Shown: positions 9,401 through 17,909 of the stretch, in pieces
How positions within the stretch are numbered: the stretch's first letter is position 1
Layout: each line of letters begins with the position of its first letter
Source: Desulfotalea sp.
GTDB taxonomy: Bacteria; Desulfobacterota; Desulfobulbia; Desulfobulbales; Desulfocapsaceae
NCBI GenBank assembly: GCA_002733995.1
Contig: NVXR01000036.1
Span: forward strand, 36,010-100,009
Direction of reading: 5' to 3'
Length of the DNA stretch: 64,000 bases
Made by a program: the position numbers and the translations under genes
The notes under the pieces: generated by a model
Told to the model about the DNA's origin: nothing
Databases searched by the model: none
Seen by the model: the letters and a program-made list of their open reading frames with translations, nothing else

Positions 9401-9619
9401 CAGACCTGTTTCAAAAGAGCCAAGCAGACTGACGATGGCGTAGGCAATCCTAAGCCCCCTGGGGGCTGCCATCTCTTTAATGCCGTGGGGATGCATATGT
9501 TCGACAAGCAACGATCTCAGCGTCCGAGATTCGGGCCCCCATTCAAGCACATCATTTACTATTTGCAGTAATTGATGATCGTTTTTGTCAAAAAATATTT
9601 TGGATGTTTTCGTGGTCAT
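6440..9619 (-). CDS. Large membrane protein with PHP-like N-terminal motif, 1059 aa
   Basis: I do not recognise a named family. Residues about 158-225 resemble a PHP phosphoesterase core: a DDHVHD (HxH) motif at 161-166, then SPTHLVMDAWIKGIRYLTVV, then VQVGIEIS with Glu222 and a later WEPHG histidine. The usual TDHD motif is replaced by VVYYN, so activity is uncertain. A central region (about 380-690) has no clear homology. Four to six hydrophobic segments lie between about 705 and 890 (for example FIPAFLTFSLTKDWWVLAYL), followed by a soluble tail. The ATG at 9619 has only a weak ribosome binding site. The protein may be a membrane-tethered hydrolase; this is inference from motifs. Confidence 0.6.
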   Translation of the reverse strand: MTTKTSKIFFDKNDHQLLQIVNDVLEWGPESRTLRSLLVEHMHPHGIKEMAAPRGLRIAYAIVSLLGSFETGLAGDRIKALGSLRDEVFLSSRTFFQKNTARALLQIMKELVRCRNSKLRQLKLAHDFRIVSTGNPPRVREELAKYHLVEMPEDWNQIAFDDHVHDANTKGRKSPTHLVMDAWIKGIRYLTVVYYNYVRPEVIEELIEASAILDIKVQVGIEISTRFRDKYARFTWEPHGFNDNQAFLKFLGEEAVIKLMEEGREVSHYQQKYVFDTLQTFNQRHRKTINAELNISLKLLNHEEFKQFVGTGQPSILHLARFIHNALAVEIADSVTGTTDCEASVPDAKQKSSDGAERREVLTVDAIINQFLLPIHNPEVHDPTVPQDCPELPKLLKCGLSDILKRLLSLDSSSKFTLNLGNLSIQDTLELLYAGAGMVTHVEAYNLKNATHGMSAGVTVGSGNKSGETVDLKSPRDHYRLVGQLQKALNDDNVISLKRVIRAIIIDHEEQQLRMRVALERLNVGEPETVRMGIELEDMQARKLSLIDILYDFETLHRYYKKRTLGSRIGSGSTGQAEHQYGMGLVVLDTLPAKARKVFRESMAQDQDRLVIPVSALLTKNIHSRQYVPSDTSTKTSFVGRFSLTKDAHTRQWVDWSLDGYTLHDKESGNIATLGGLTRQRDDDVNEVDSGKNESVGEWWKYLNTNIKNILKVLLGFIPAFLTFSLTKDWWVLAYLGAFIWFSITGFRNILQSVLGGGGLRRSPLLPWNSLISWSRISDSLLYTGFSVPLLDFLIKTLLLDDVFGVTTSSNPILLYSVMGLANGIYISGHNTFRGLPKGAIVGNSFRSVFAIPMALILHSLIGGCLGMLGVPDVSDSLQKWATIISKIASDCVGAVIEGIADRQTNIRARLAAYKTKIAQVFKVFARLDLLFPEEDVLEMLQSPKIMMKTLGDEAQDLERFTIVNALDLMYFWMYQPRARKALLVIVDNMSEEEWLIFYRSQFVLKRHKEISQVFVDGLVGKHFSKALAFYLDQAPLYLRDLKTLGEKRKMRSDQRLRS

Positions 9620-9713
9620 TTCTGTTACGACTGGACGTTAGAGTTTGCAGGACTTCATTTTTTTACTGTCGTCCATTTATTATGAAAGAGCATGGCCGCC
9701 AAAAATACAGTTA

Positions 9714-10391
9714 TTACAGTGGCAAAAGGTGGGTTGGAAATTCCTCTGGACAGGTAACAAAATAATCTGCCTTCCTGTAGTTATCCCGTGGAGTGTTCTC
9801 TTCCGGCCAGGCGACAACTCTCATTCCCGCAGCTACAGCCGCAGCAACCCCCACAGTAGAATCCTCAACCACCAGACAGTCAGCAGGCTGAACACCCAGT
9901 CTTGCGGCTGCCATTAGATATGGTTCTGGATTGGGTTTGCCATGCTCTACGTCATCACCTGAAATGTTAAACGGCACCATATCAGCAAGACCCAGAACCT
10001 GTAGGTTTGCCTTCACAACAACCATGTCTCCATTAGAAACACAAACCTGGGGGGTTGATGTTCGTGCAACAGCACGAAATATCTTTGTGAGTTCATTCCG
10101 CTCCAGATCCTTGCTTACTGCCTTACAATACCTTTCGGCACATTCTCGTTTAAAACTAACCTCATCTGAACCAAAGTCATATTTTTCACTAAGAATCTGC
10201 CATTTTTCAACCATCGACTTGCCTAAAAGAGCATCATTATCTGTCTTTTTAAGAGGGGAGCCATGGTCTCCACACCAGTCAGCGATAACCTGGTAGTGAA
10301 GTTCTTCGCTGTCGATGAGGGTTCCATCAATATCCCAGAATATCGCTTTAACCTTGGCTTCCGTTTGCTTTTGCATTGTTGTTATATCCAT
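9714..10391 (-). CDS. HAD-superfamily phosphatase, beta-phosphoglucomutase-like
   Basis: The 225-aa protein carries the HAD motifs in order: DIDGTL (nucleophile and acid/base aspartates) near the N-terminus, SNGD (motif II), a KPNPEPY lysine (motif III), and VVEDSTVGVAAAVAAGM (motif IV). A helical cap lies between the first two. This is the layout of subclass I phosphatases and phosphomutases such as PGMB/YfbT/Gph. The substrate cannot be told. The start is uncertain: the ATG at 10391 fits the domain start, an ATG at 10376 is also possible, and a TTG at 10499 would add a low-quality extension. Confidence 0.82.
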   Translation of the reverse strand: MDITTMQKQTEAKVKAIFWDIDGTLIDSEELHYQVIADWCGDHGSPLKKTDNDALLGKSMVEKWQILSEKYDFGSDEVSFKRECAERYCKAVSKDLERNELTKIFRAVARTSTPQVCVSNGDMVVVKANLQVLGLADMVPFNISGDDVEHGKPNPEPYLMAAARLGVQPADCLVVEDSTVGVAAAVAAGMRVVAWPEENTPRDNYRKADYFVTCPEEFPTHLLPL

Positions 10392-10499
10392 TTTATCAAA
10401 AATATTTCTATCATTCTTTCCGCTCCCAGACATCAGCGAAAGACGCCTGCCCCTTCCTTGATCTCTGTCAGAAACCATCACATAAACCACCCGCTTCAA

Positions 10500-10772
10500 A
10501 GGGCTAGCCTAGGGGCAATCAATTCCCGGGGAATATATACCTTTAGGTAACTTTACACGCAAGCCATTAACCCGCATTTTTCACTCATTCATATGCTGTC
10601 AGGTCCATAACTTTTTTAATATTCTATAATACACTAGGTTTATTACAAATAGTCAAACCGATTAGTTCTTCATCGAAATTATCCCTTGCCAAATATCACA
10701 AAGAATCTAAATAAGATTATTAGGCTGTAAAAAAACTTATGCTTCAGATCAACTTCAAACAGATGAGCCACC
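10500..10772. other. AT-rich intergenic region between divergent genes
   Basis: Contains the divergent promoter regions of the HAD phosphatase and the glycerophosphodiesterase. No gene or clear operator was found. Confidence 0.4.
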
Positions 10773-11552
10773 ATGCAATCAATACCACCCCTCGTTGGAC
10801 ACCGGGGCGCATCCCACTGCGCACCAGAAAACACACTACCATCCTACCGTCTTGCCTTTAAAGAGGGTGCAAATCGTATAGAGGGAGACTTTTGGCTCAC
10901 CAGCGATGCACAACTTGTCTGTATCCACGACTCAACAACCGCACGAACCGCCCCCCACCAACCAAACCGTGATGTCACGATTTCAACACGTAAAGAATTG
11001 GAGAATGTGGACGTTGGTCTTTGGAAATCAAACGCTTACAAGAACACCCCCATCCCAACTCTAGATGAGATCTTAGCCGAGCTCCCCACAGAGACGGCAA
11101 TGTATATTGAAATTAAGCAAGATGACCCAAAACTGCTAACCGCTATGTTTAAGACGGCTGAACAATATAACATCACCCTTGATCGACTCACCCTCATTTC
11201 ATTTAGTGAAGATATCGTAAAACATGCAAAACAACTTGCACCAGAGCTCAAGACATACCTACTCCATCGCCTTGAACATCAGGAAGAAGATGGCACGGTA
11301 GCCAGCTATCTTGAGCAAATTATAGAGCGGGCAGTCTCAATTCACGCCGATGGCCTTGATCTTAAACATGGCCCCCTTGTCGACCGCTGGTTTGTTGATA
11401 AAATCAAAAAAGCCGGTCTGGAATTTCACATATGGGTGATTAATTCAGCCGAAGACGCCCTGCATTACATGGAACTCGGAGCCGATTCAATCACAACCGA
11501 CAAGCCCCAAGAATTGCGCCGCGAAATAACCGCCGAGTTAGCCAAACGTTAG
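10773..11552 (+). CDS. Glycerophosphodiester phosphodiesterase
   Basis: The 259-aa protein is a cytoplasmic GDPD domain from end to end. It has the signature GHRGAS (residues 9-14), the ENTLPSY segment, the metal ligand pair in RIEGDFWLT and the catalytic HDSTTAR. Downstream it has YIEIKQDD and the final AGLEFHIWVINSAED. No signal peptide is present, as in UgpQ rather than GlpQ. It would hydrolyse glycerophosphodiesters to glycerol-3-phosphate and an alcohol during phospholipid turnover. It stands alone and is followed by a strong stem-loop. Confidence 0.9.
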   Translation: MQSIPPLVGHRGASHCAPENTLPSYRLAFKEGANRIEGDFWLTSDAQLVCIHDSTTARTAPHQPNRDVTISTRKELENVDVGLWKSNAYKNTPIPTLDEILAELPTETAMYIEIKQDDPKLLTAMFKTAEQYNITLDRLTLISFSEDIVKHAKQLAPELKTYLLHRLEHQEEDGTVASYLEQIIERAVSIHADGLDLKHGPLVDRWFVDKIKKAGLEFHIWVINSAEDALHYMELGADSITTDKPQELRREITAELAKR

Positions 11553-11571
11553 CAACATAGACCTGAGACCT

Positions 11572-11601
11572 TAACCCGTATTTTCTTGAGAATACGGGTT
11601 A
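11572..11601 (+). terminator. Stem-loop after the glycerophosphodiesterase gene
   Basis: A perfect 11-bp inverted repeat (TAACCCGTATT / AATACGGGTTA) with an 8-base loop lies 20 bp after the stop codon. No long T run follows, so it may be a terminator or an mRNA-stabilising hairpin. Confidence 0.55.
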
Positions 11602-11761
11602 GCTACTCCATCTGATTATTTAAATGTAATCACTGTGTTTATGCAGATCTCTGTTATTTTTGCTGTGACATATGCAAAATTGGGGTGAAATTAATCCCAA
11701 TGAGCACTACATTGCTTGTTGTGTATTTTTGAACATATACAAATAACCAGAGGAGCAACAT

Positions 11762-12553
11762 ATGGACATAACAAACATCAAAACATTTTTTTTCTCACCG
11801 ACAGGAACCTCCAAAAAAATCGTCCAGGCAATTGCCGAAGGCAAACAAACGTCCCAGACGATCAGCCACATCGATCTCACCTATCCAAACCACCCAACAG
11901 ACATCTCCGTTGGAGGCAATGAACTCGCCATCATCGCAGTTCCTGTGTACGCAGGTAGAATCGCACCACTTGCAAAAAAACGTTTGCAAAATATATCAGG
12001 CAACAACTCCCCCACTATTTTAGTGGTGCTCTACGGCAATCGAGAATTTGAGGATGCCCTCATTGAACTCAAAGATCTCGTAACAGCACAAGCCTTCAAC
12101 GTTGTAGCGGCCTGTGCCTTTATTGGCGAACATTCTTTTTCTTCTGCCGATATGCCAATCTCACCAGGACGTCCCGATACAAATGACCTGAAGATTGCAA
12201 CTGAATTTGGCGCCAAGGTAATGCAACAGCTGGCCACAACCCAAGTGTCGCAACCAATCGATGTTCCCGGTGACACCCCATACAGAGATGGAATGAAAAA
12301 CCTCCCTTTCACCCCTAAAATTGATTCTGGGTTATGCACACAATGTGGGGAGTGTATAGCCGCTTGTCCGGCTGGAGCAATAAGTCTTAACGTAGAAATA
12401 CAGATTCTCACTGACTCCTGCACCTTCTGTTGTGCCTGCATCAAGGCCTGTCCGGAGGAGTGCATTTCCCTCACCTCAACCCCCATGCAGGAAAAAGCAG
12501 TATGGCTCAACACCAACTGCAAGGACCAGAAAAAGCCACAGCTTTTTCTCTGA
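11762..12553 (+). CDS. EFR1-type flavodoxin/ferredoxin fusion protein
   Basis: The 263-aa protein combines an N-terminal flavodoxin-like domain (about residues 1-160; the FMN phosphate loop is FSPTGTSKKI) with a C-terminal bacterial two-[4Fe-4S] ferredoxin domain. The cluster motifs are CTQCGECIAACPAGAI and CTFCCACIKACPEECI. Proteins of this layout shuttle electrons in anaerobes. A ribosome binding site (AGAGGAGCAACAT) precedes the ATG. The next genes on the strand are a 48-codon frame and an AraC regulator. The redox partner is unknown. Confidence 0.85.
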   Translation: MDITNIKTFFFSPTGTSKKIVQAIAEGKQTSQTISHIDLTYPNHPTDISVGGNELAIIAVPVYAGRIAPLAKKRLQNISGNNSPTILVVLYGNREFEDALIELKDLVTAQAFNVVAACAFIGEHSFSSADMPISPGRPDTNDLKIATEFGAKVMQQLATTQVSQPIDVPGDTPYRDGMKNLPFTPKIDSGLCTQCGECIAACPAGAISLNVEIQILTDSCTFCCACIKACPEECISLTSTPMQEKAVWLNTNCKDQKKPQLFL

Positions 12554-12562
12554 GAACAACCC

Positions 12563-12709
12563 ATGCTGATACAGGAGGCTAACGCGGTTTATCCCACAGT
12601 GTTTGTAACTACCCAGGCGGTTCTCCAAGCTATGCTTAAATCACCGTCTGCAACTGAGGATGATAAATACGAGCTCGCCCAAATGGAGTTAACAAGTTAC
12701 AGCCATTGA
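12563..12709 (+). CDS. Possible 48-aa ORF coupled to the AraC gene
   Basis: A short open frame starts just after the flavodoxin/ferredoxin gene and ends with a TGA that overlaps the TTG start of the AraC regulator (stop 12707-12709, start 12706-12708). No strong Shine-Dalgarno precedes it and the sequence is not recognised. The stop/start overlap is the only argument for translation, by coupling. Confidence 0.3.
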   Translation: MLIQEANAVYPTVFVTTQAVLQAMLKSPSATEDDKYELAQMELTSYSH

Positions 12710-13512
12710 AGATCAACCTCTACTACAAAAACTCTCCCCTACCCGGACTCAAGGCATTGTCCTGTGCAAACGACTTTGCCTTTGATAAGCACATCCATTC
12801 GGGTCATGTCCTATGGCTCAATTCTAAAGGCGGTGAGATTTTTACGCTCCAGCAAACAGCAACTCTTCTTCAGCCGGGTTCCATAAGTATTATTGAACCC
12901 GGCGTTGTCCACTCCAACAGGCCTGCGACTGCCAACAGGCGTCATCTGAGAAGTCTTTACCTCGAACAAGACTTCTTCCAGTACCTCGAAACCCTGGTCA
13001 CCGGCACCACTACCCAAGAGTACGAACTTGCCACTAGAGTTTTTGATAACAGAATGTATTGGCGGGGGGCTCTAACTCTGCATGAGGCTATTATATCCGG
13101 ACAAGACAGGCTCTTGATCGAAGAACTTACTCTTTCTTTTTTCCCCCAGATAGGTGCCGAACAATTTGCGGATCTCAACACAGCAGCACGTTATGACCAC
13201 AGGATAGTAACTCTCATTGAATTCATGGTTGCTCACATAGCCACCGACCTCTCTCTGCAAATCCTAGCTACAATTGCTGGATGCACCTCATACCATGTTA
13301 TTCGTCTCTTTAAAAATGCAGTAGGAATGTCTCCCCACGCCTACCTTATCCAAATACGCCTAGAGCGGGCACGCCAACTCATAGATAGGGGAGAAAGCAT
13401 TGCTGACGCGGCATTAACCTCTGGTTTTTCAGACCAGAGTCATCTCAGCAGAAGATTTAAAAAACGTTATGGCATAACACCCGGCACATACGCTTCGCAA
13501 CAAGCCGCTTAA
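12706..13512 (+). CDS. AraC-family transcriptional regulator
   Basis: The 268-aa protein has an N-terminal AraC-type cupin ligand domain (about residues 1-150; HIHSGHVLWL and PGSISIIEPGVVHSN are typical). A C-terminal pair of helix-turn-helix motifs follows (about 170-265), ending in GFSDQSHLSRRFKKRYGITPGTY. The apparent start is TTG with no good ribosome binding site of its own; it overlaps the stop of a 48-codon frame, so translational coupling may supply ribosomes. It precedes an EamA exporter, the most likely target, since AraC regulators of this layout often control an adjacent permease. Confidence 0.88.
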   Translation: MKINLYYKNSPLPGLKALSCANDFAFDKHIHSGHVLWLNSKGGEIFTLQQTATLLQPGSISIIEPGVVHSNRPATANRRHLRSLYLEQDFFQYLETLVTGTTTQEYELATRVFDNRMYWRGALTLHEAIISGQDRLLIEELTLSFFPQIGAEQFADLNTAARYDHRIVTLIEFMVAHIATDLSLQILATIAGCTSYHVIRLFKNAVGMSPHAYLIQIRLERARQLIDRGESIADAALTSGFSDQSHLSRRFKKRYGITPGTYASQQAA

Positions 13513-13651
13513 CAAGCCCCGGCGAAGACATTCTTTCTTATTTATTATTTTCTCTGTTTGTCAATTTTATTCAAGACGACGTTCCAACATTCTTATACCC
13601 TTAGCCCATGCAACTTCCCTCCTCTCCATAACGACAAAGGCACGATCGACT

Positions 13652-14545
13652 ATGAAACATTATCTCTACGCTTTAGGGGCAATACTGTGTTGGGCAAGTC
13701 TTCCTGCGGCAACGGGCTCGGGCTTAAGCGAGCTTAGCACCGAAGAACTCATGTTTTACAGCTTTTCCATCGCAGCTCTTTTCCTGTACATCCAGAATTC
13801 CCTCGTCACCAAAAAGCTATCCGTTTCATTTCCAGGCTTTCCAGCCTGTTTATTTGGTTTTGCCGGAATTTTTCTATATCATTATATTTACTACCTTGCC
13901 CTCGAAAAGGCACCACTAGCTGAAGGCGCTATTCTTGCGACAACATGGTCTCTTTGGATCGTTATTTTCTCCTCTATTTTACAACTTAGACGCCTGGCAC
14001 CATCAATCCTTGCGGCGGCAATCCTGGGGTTTTCCGGTGTGGCACTGGTCATTGGTGCCGGGGAAAACCTTTCCTTTGAGTCGACACATCTGCAGGGATA
14101 TCTGCTGGCACTCGTCTGCGGTATCATCTGGTCCAGTTTCTCGGTAGGCCTGCCACTATTCAAACTAAAATCTGAACCGATGACCGGATTCACCATCCTG
14201 ACTGCAATAATGTCAGGACTGCTATTTTTGCTTAGTACACCCCATACAATACCATCAGTCTCTGCGATGCTATCCGCCACATACCTCGGAGTCATCCCCC
14301 TTGGATTTTCTTTTTTCCTCTGGAATAGAGCAATCACAGGCGGGAATATGGTTATAATTGGTTTTTTAGGTTATCTGACGCCGCCACTCGCTATAATTTT
14401 GGTGGCTATCATTCATCACCAGACCATATCAGCACAGGTGATCCTCGGGATGTTTGTGATTATCCTGGCGTCAGTAGCTGGAAAATTCAGCCTCAGCAGG
14501 ATAATAAGGCTTGCCAACGGCGGTATAAACAGACAAATCCCATAA
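13652..14545 (+). CDS. EamA/DMT-family transporter
   Basis: The 297-aa product is strongly hydrophobic with about ten transmembrane helices in two EamA repeats (roughly residues 2-135 and 145-280). This is the layout of drug/metabolite exporters such as RhaT and YdcZ relatives. The second repeat has the usual LGVIPLGFSFFLWNRAI segment. Substrate unknown; such proteins often export amino acids or small metabolites. It follows the AraC regulator by 140 bp on the same strand. Confidence 0.85.
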   Translation: MKHYLYALGAILCWASLPAATGSGLSELSTEELMFYSFSIAALFLYIQNSLVTKKLSVSFPGFPACLFGFAGIFLYHYIYYLALEKAPLAEGAILATTWSLWIVIFSSILQLRRLAPSILAAAILGFSGVALVIGAGENLSFESTHLQGYLLALVCGIIWSSFSVGLPLFKLKSEPMTGFTILTAIMSGLLFLLSTPHTIPSVSAMLSATYLGVIPLGFSFFLWNRAITGGNMVIIGFLGYLTPPLAIILVAIIHHQTISAQVILGMFVIILASVAGKFSLSRIIRLANGGINRQIP

Positions 14546-14917
14546 CAAACCTCCCCAAACGAAGATATAGGAGCACAGGCTAACACGGCCTCTTAGCCAA
14601 TGTTCCTTTCCACCCTCTTCTCCTACCAGGCTATTCACTTTTAAATCGCTTACTCTTTTTTCTATTCCACTACAGGCATCTTAGAGCAACGACGAACCAG
14701 GATTTCCATAACCGAGTATCCCGTTGAGGTAAAAATAAGGCTCAAGCCACCTCCTCGATTTTCACCAGCAAGAATAGAATATTCTTATCAAAACCCACCA
14801 CGCGATTCTGTCCTCCTACTCTGCATGGGAAGGTGCAAACACCAGGACTCCTCACTTTCTTTCAGCTGACTTAATTTCTTAGGCCATAGCCAAATACCCC
14901 GATTCAACACTCATCTA
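14546..14917. other. Intergenic region after the EamA gene
   Basis: About 370 bp with no supported gene on either strand. It leads into the promoter/operator of the amine-oxidase-like operon. Confidence 0.4.
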
Positions 14918-14946
14918 TTGACACACGTCTGATGTGTGATATATCA
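14918..14946 (+). promoter_or_regulatory. Promoter with TGATRYATCA operator, site 1
   Basis: A TTGACA -35 box (14918-14923) is followed about 16 bp later by a TATATC -10-like element. The perfect palindrome TGATATATCA lies across the -10 and is preceded by CTGATGTG. The same arrangement precedes xsc (19952) and dctP (25774). Repression by a shared GntR-type protein is the likely function. Confidence 0.7.
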
Positions 14947-15009
14947 TGGCAGGTTCAATTTATTATTTTGCAGTAACTATTTTTTCAATATTTCTATAGT
15001 GAGGTTCTA

Positions 15010-16125
15010 ATGTCATCATCCAAACTTGTAATGAAATTCCTATCCCAAAAAGACATGATTGCAGCGGGTGTAACCGACATGGAACGCTGCATTGATGCTA
15101 TGGACGAAGCTTTTACCCTTGCGGGTAAAGGCGATTACGTCATGGGTGGGTCGACCAGGAATTCCCATGGTCAGAGAATCTGGTTCCCCAAGGAGCCAAA
15201 ATTTGAAGGTATGCCTAAGGGTGGCCCCGATCAACGTTTTATGTCTCTTCCAGGTTACCTAGGGGGCCGCTTTAAAGTATGTGGCAACAAGTGGTATGGT
15301 TCTAATGTCAACAACCCTAAAAACCACGGTCTCCCCCGCTCCATTTTGATGATGACCCTAAACGACGCAGAGACTGCTCGTCCACTGGCAATCATGGAAG
15401 CAAACGTGTTAAGTGGCATGAGAACAGGTGCTGTTGTTGGACTGAGCGCCCGCTATCTTGCCCGTGAAGACAGTGAAACGTTAGGTGTAATTGCAGCCGG
15501 CCCTATCTCAAAATTCTGCACGACTGCAATCGTAAAAGCCCTGCCATCTCTTAAGAAAGTTGTTGTGTTTGACATTAACGATGATGCGGCCAGAAAATTC
15601 TGCGATGATATGAGTGAAAAACTCAACATCGACGTCTCTACAGTTTCAAACTTTGAAGACGCAGTGAAAGGACAGGACGTTATTACTTCTGCAATCTCTG
15701 GTAATCACACCCCTCTATTTGAGGATAAATTGCTTAAGGAAGGCTCTCTTCTTACCATGCCTGGCCGTGCCAATGTTGAGAACAGCTACCTTCGTGATGC
15801 GTATATTGTGCCTGATTGCTGGGAGATGCAAAAGACCTACAAGATCGAAGGACTGATGCTTCCAGAAGATGAACGCTCCATCCCACACCTTCAAGTCCAT
15901 AACATGGTTGACAGTGGAGAGATTAAGGAAAGTGACCTCAACGATCTCGGGAAAATTGCCGCAGGTATTGCAAGCATCGACAAAGCGAGTAGCAAAAAGA
16001 GATATTTCATTTCCAACGGCATGATCCTTCAGGATATCGCCTGGGCAATGACCATGTATGAAAATGCTGTCAAAAACGGTTTAGGACAAGATCTCGTCAT
16101 GTGGGACGAACCATATCTGGTGTAA
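15010..16125 (+). CDS. Ornithine cyclodeaminase/mu-crystallin family protein (tyramine oxidase subunit B-like)
   Basis: The 371-aa protein belongs to the ornithine cyclodeaminase/mu-crystallin superfamily of NAD(P)-binding imine-handling enzymes. It shows MRTGAVVGLSARYLA (residues about 137-151) and a Rossmann segment ETLGVIAAGPISKF (about 157-170). Close relatives are labelled tyramine oxidase subunit B, but the function here is unproven. It is the first gene of an operon with a [2Fe-2S] protein, two flavoproteins and a cupin. Its promoter carries the operator seen before xsc and dctP. Inference: it reduces or oxidises an imine formed from an amino- or N-alkyl-sulfonate. Ribosome binding site GTGAGG. 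Confidence 0.75.
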   Translation: MSSSKLVMKFLSQKDMIAAGVTDMERCIDAMDEAFTLAGKGDYVMGGSTRNSHGQRIWFPKEPKFEGMPKGGPDQRFMSLPGYLGGRFKVCGNKWYGSNVNNPKNHGLPRSILMMTLNDAETARPLAIMEANVLSGMRTGAVVGLSARYLAREDSETLGVIAAGPISKFCTTAIVKALPSLKKVVVFDINDDAARKFCDDMSEKLNIDVSTVSNFEDAVKGQDVITSAISGNHTPLFEDKLLKEGSLLTMPGRANVENSYLRDAYIVPDCWEMQKTYKIEGLMLPEDERSIPHLQVHNMVDSGEIKESDLNDLGKIAAGIASIDKASSKKRYFISNGMILQDIAWAMTMYENAVKNGLGQDLVMWDEPYLV

Positions 16126-16185
16126 TCAACGAATAGAAGGCTCCGTAAAACCATATGTATACGGAGCTAAATAAAAGAGTTACCG

Positions 16186-16503
16186 ATGAGTAAGACAAAC
16201 AGTAAATTCGAATGGAATAACCCACTGGCCACAGTTGATACCGTAACAATCACGTTTGAAGGCGAAACCTGCGTGGTTCCTGCCGGAGTGACCGTTGCGG
16301 CTGCAATATTGGGCCATACCAACGACCACATCTGCAAATCTGCGGCTGCTGGAGAAAAACGCACCCCATATTGCCTCATGGGTGTTTGTTTTGAGTGTCT
16401 GGTGGAAATTGACGGCCTTTATAACCGTCAGGCGTGCCTTGAACCTGTTTATGAAGGTATGAACGTTAAACGGCAAAATGAAGTAATTGATAAGACAAAA
16501 TGA
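16186..16503 (+). CDS. [2Fe-2S] subunit of a flavoprotein amine oxidase (HcnA/OoxA-like)
   Basis: This 105-aa protein has the Fer2_4-type [2Fe-2S] fold of HcnA and of sarcosine- and opine-oxidase small domains. The cysteine-containing segment YCLMGVCFECLVEIDGL is visible at about residues 64-80, and CLEP follows. It would pass electrons between the flavin subunits encoded next. Its stop overlaps the following start (ATGA), indicating tight coupling. Confidence 0.8.
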   Translation: MSKTNSKFEWNNPLATVDTVTITFEGETCVVPAGVTVAAAILGHTNDHICKSAAAGEKRTPYCLMGVCFECLVEIDGLYNRQACLEPVYEGMNVKRQNEVIDKTK

Positions 16504-17909
16504 AAACTAAATACGATGCCATAGTCATTGGCGCAGGCCCGGCAGGTCTGGCATGTAGTGCAGAACTTGCCAATCGAGGTCTCGATGTGGCGGTACTGGA
16601 CGAACAAGCCAGCCCCGGTGGTCAAATATACAGAAACATTACCCAAGCAACTCCTCGTCAGCACGCAATCTTAGGCTCTGACTACACAGATGGACTTGAG
16701 GTTATCAAGGCGTTTAAGGAAGCTGACGTTGACTACCTGCCCCTATCTCGGGTTTGGCAGGCAGAAGAAACGGGGGACGTTTACTTCTCCCGCGAAGGAG
16801 CATCACATCAGCTGAAAGCCGATTACCTCGTTCTTTGCACCGGTGCAATGGAACGTCCGGTTCCCTTTCCCGGCTGGACCCTGCCCGGCGTAATGACCTG
16901 CGGTGGAATGTCCAACCTCTACAAAGACTCTAGCCTTGTACCCACAGAACCGGTTGTACTCGCAGGTAGTGGCCCGCTCCTCTGGGTTGTGGCAGAACAT
17001 CTTTTTGCACTTAATGCACCAATTGTCGCAATCCTCGACACCACGCCTCTGATGCAAGTGCTCCCCGCCATGAAGCACATGCCAAGGGCCTTGAAGCGTA
17101 TTGGCTTCATGCTGAAGGGAGTAAAGCTGATCGCAGACGTTCACCTCACTGCCCTAAAGAGAAAGGTTCCCATCCGTCGCAATGTGAAAAATCTCCGCGC
17201 GGAAGGTAACGATCAAGTTGAGTGGGTAAAAGCAACCTGTGGAAAAAAAGAGATTGCCTATGCGGCAACGACCTTACTCGTTAACGAAGGTATCGTGCCA
17301 AACACCTCTCTACTCCGTCAGGTTGGTTGTGAACATACCTGGGATCCTATCCAGCGTTTTTGGTTCCCCAAAGTAGGCCTTGATGGACGCACCAACCTGC
17401 CTTCTGTTTTTGTAGCAGGAGATGGTAACTTTGTCCACGGTGCTAAATCTGCCGAATACAAGGGTAAACTCACCGCCCTGACCATCGCCAACGAGATGCG
17501 ACGAATCAGTGACGCTGAATTTGAAGAACAGGCTCAACCCGTTCGTGATATGCTGGAACTCGATATCAGTCCTCGTCCCTTCATTGACAAGATGTATGCC
17601 CCGAGGCCAGATCTGTTTGGCATCCCGGATAACACAACTGTCTGTCGTTGTGAGGGCATTACAGCCGGCCAAATTCGCGACATGATCGAAGCGGGATATA
17701 CCGACCACAATGAAATCAAAGCGATCATCCGCTGCGGAATGGGGCCCTGTCAGGGGCGTATGTGCGGACCAGCCGTGTTTGAGCTGATAGCCGAAGGCTC
17801 CAATCTCGAACCTCAGAAAATTAGACAGCATCGCCTAAGACCACCAATCAAACCGGTAAGTCTACAGGAACTGGCGAACGCCAAGGTAGGAGAAACAGAT
17901 GAAAGCTGA
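16500..17909 (+). CDS. FAD/NAD(P)-dependent oxidoreductase, HcnB/OoxA-like subunit
   Basis: The 469-aa protein opens with a dinucleotide-binding motif (VIGAGPAGLACSAELANRG) and contains a second central nucleotide site (VVLAGSGPLLWVVAEHL). It ends in a cysteine-rich BFD-like [2Fe-2S] domain (CRCEGITAGQI ... CGMGPCQGRMCG, about residues 383-425). This is the architecture of HcnB, opine oxidase subunit A and related heteromeric amine dehydrogenases. It overlaps both neighbours (ATGA at the 5' end, 11 bp at the 3' end). The substrate is not evident from sequence; regulation shared with xsc points to a sulfonate amine. Confidence 0.82.
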   Translation: MKTKYDAIVIGAGPAGLACSAELANRGLDVAVLDEQASPGGQIYRNITQATPRQHAILGSDYTDGLEVIKAFKEADVDYLPLSRVWQAEETGDVYFSREGASHQLKADYLVLCTGAMERPVPFPGWTLPGVMTCGGMSNLYKDSSLVPTEPVVLAGSGPLLWVVAEHLFALNAPIVAILDTTPLMQVLPAMKHMPRALKRIGFMLKGVKLIADVHLTALKRKVPIRRNVKNLRAEGNDQVEWVKATCGKKEIAYAATTLLVNEGIVPNTSLLRQVGCEHTWDPIQRFWFPKVGLDGRTNLPSVFVAGDGNFVHGAKSAEYKGKLTALTIANEMRRISDAEFEEQAQPVRDMLELDISPRPFIDKMYAPRPDLFGIPDNTTVCRCEGITAGQIRDMIEAGYTDHNEIKAIIRCGMGPCQGRMCGPAVFELIAEGSNLEPQKIRQHRLRPPIKPVSLQELANAKVGETDES

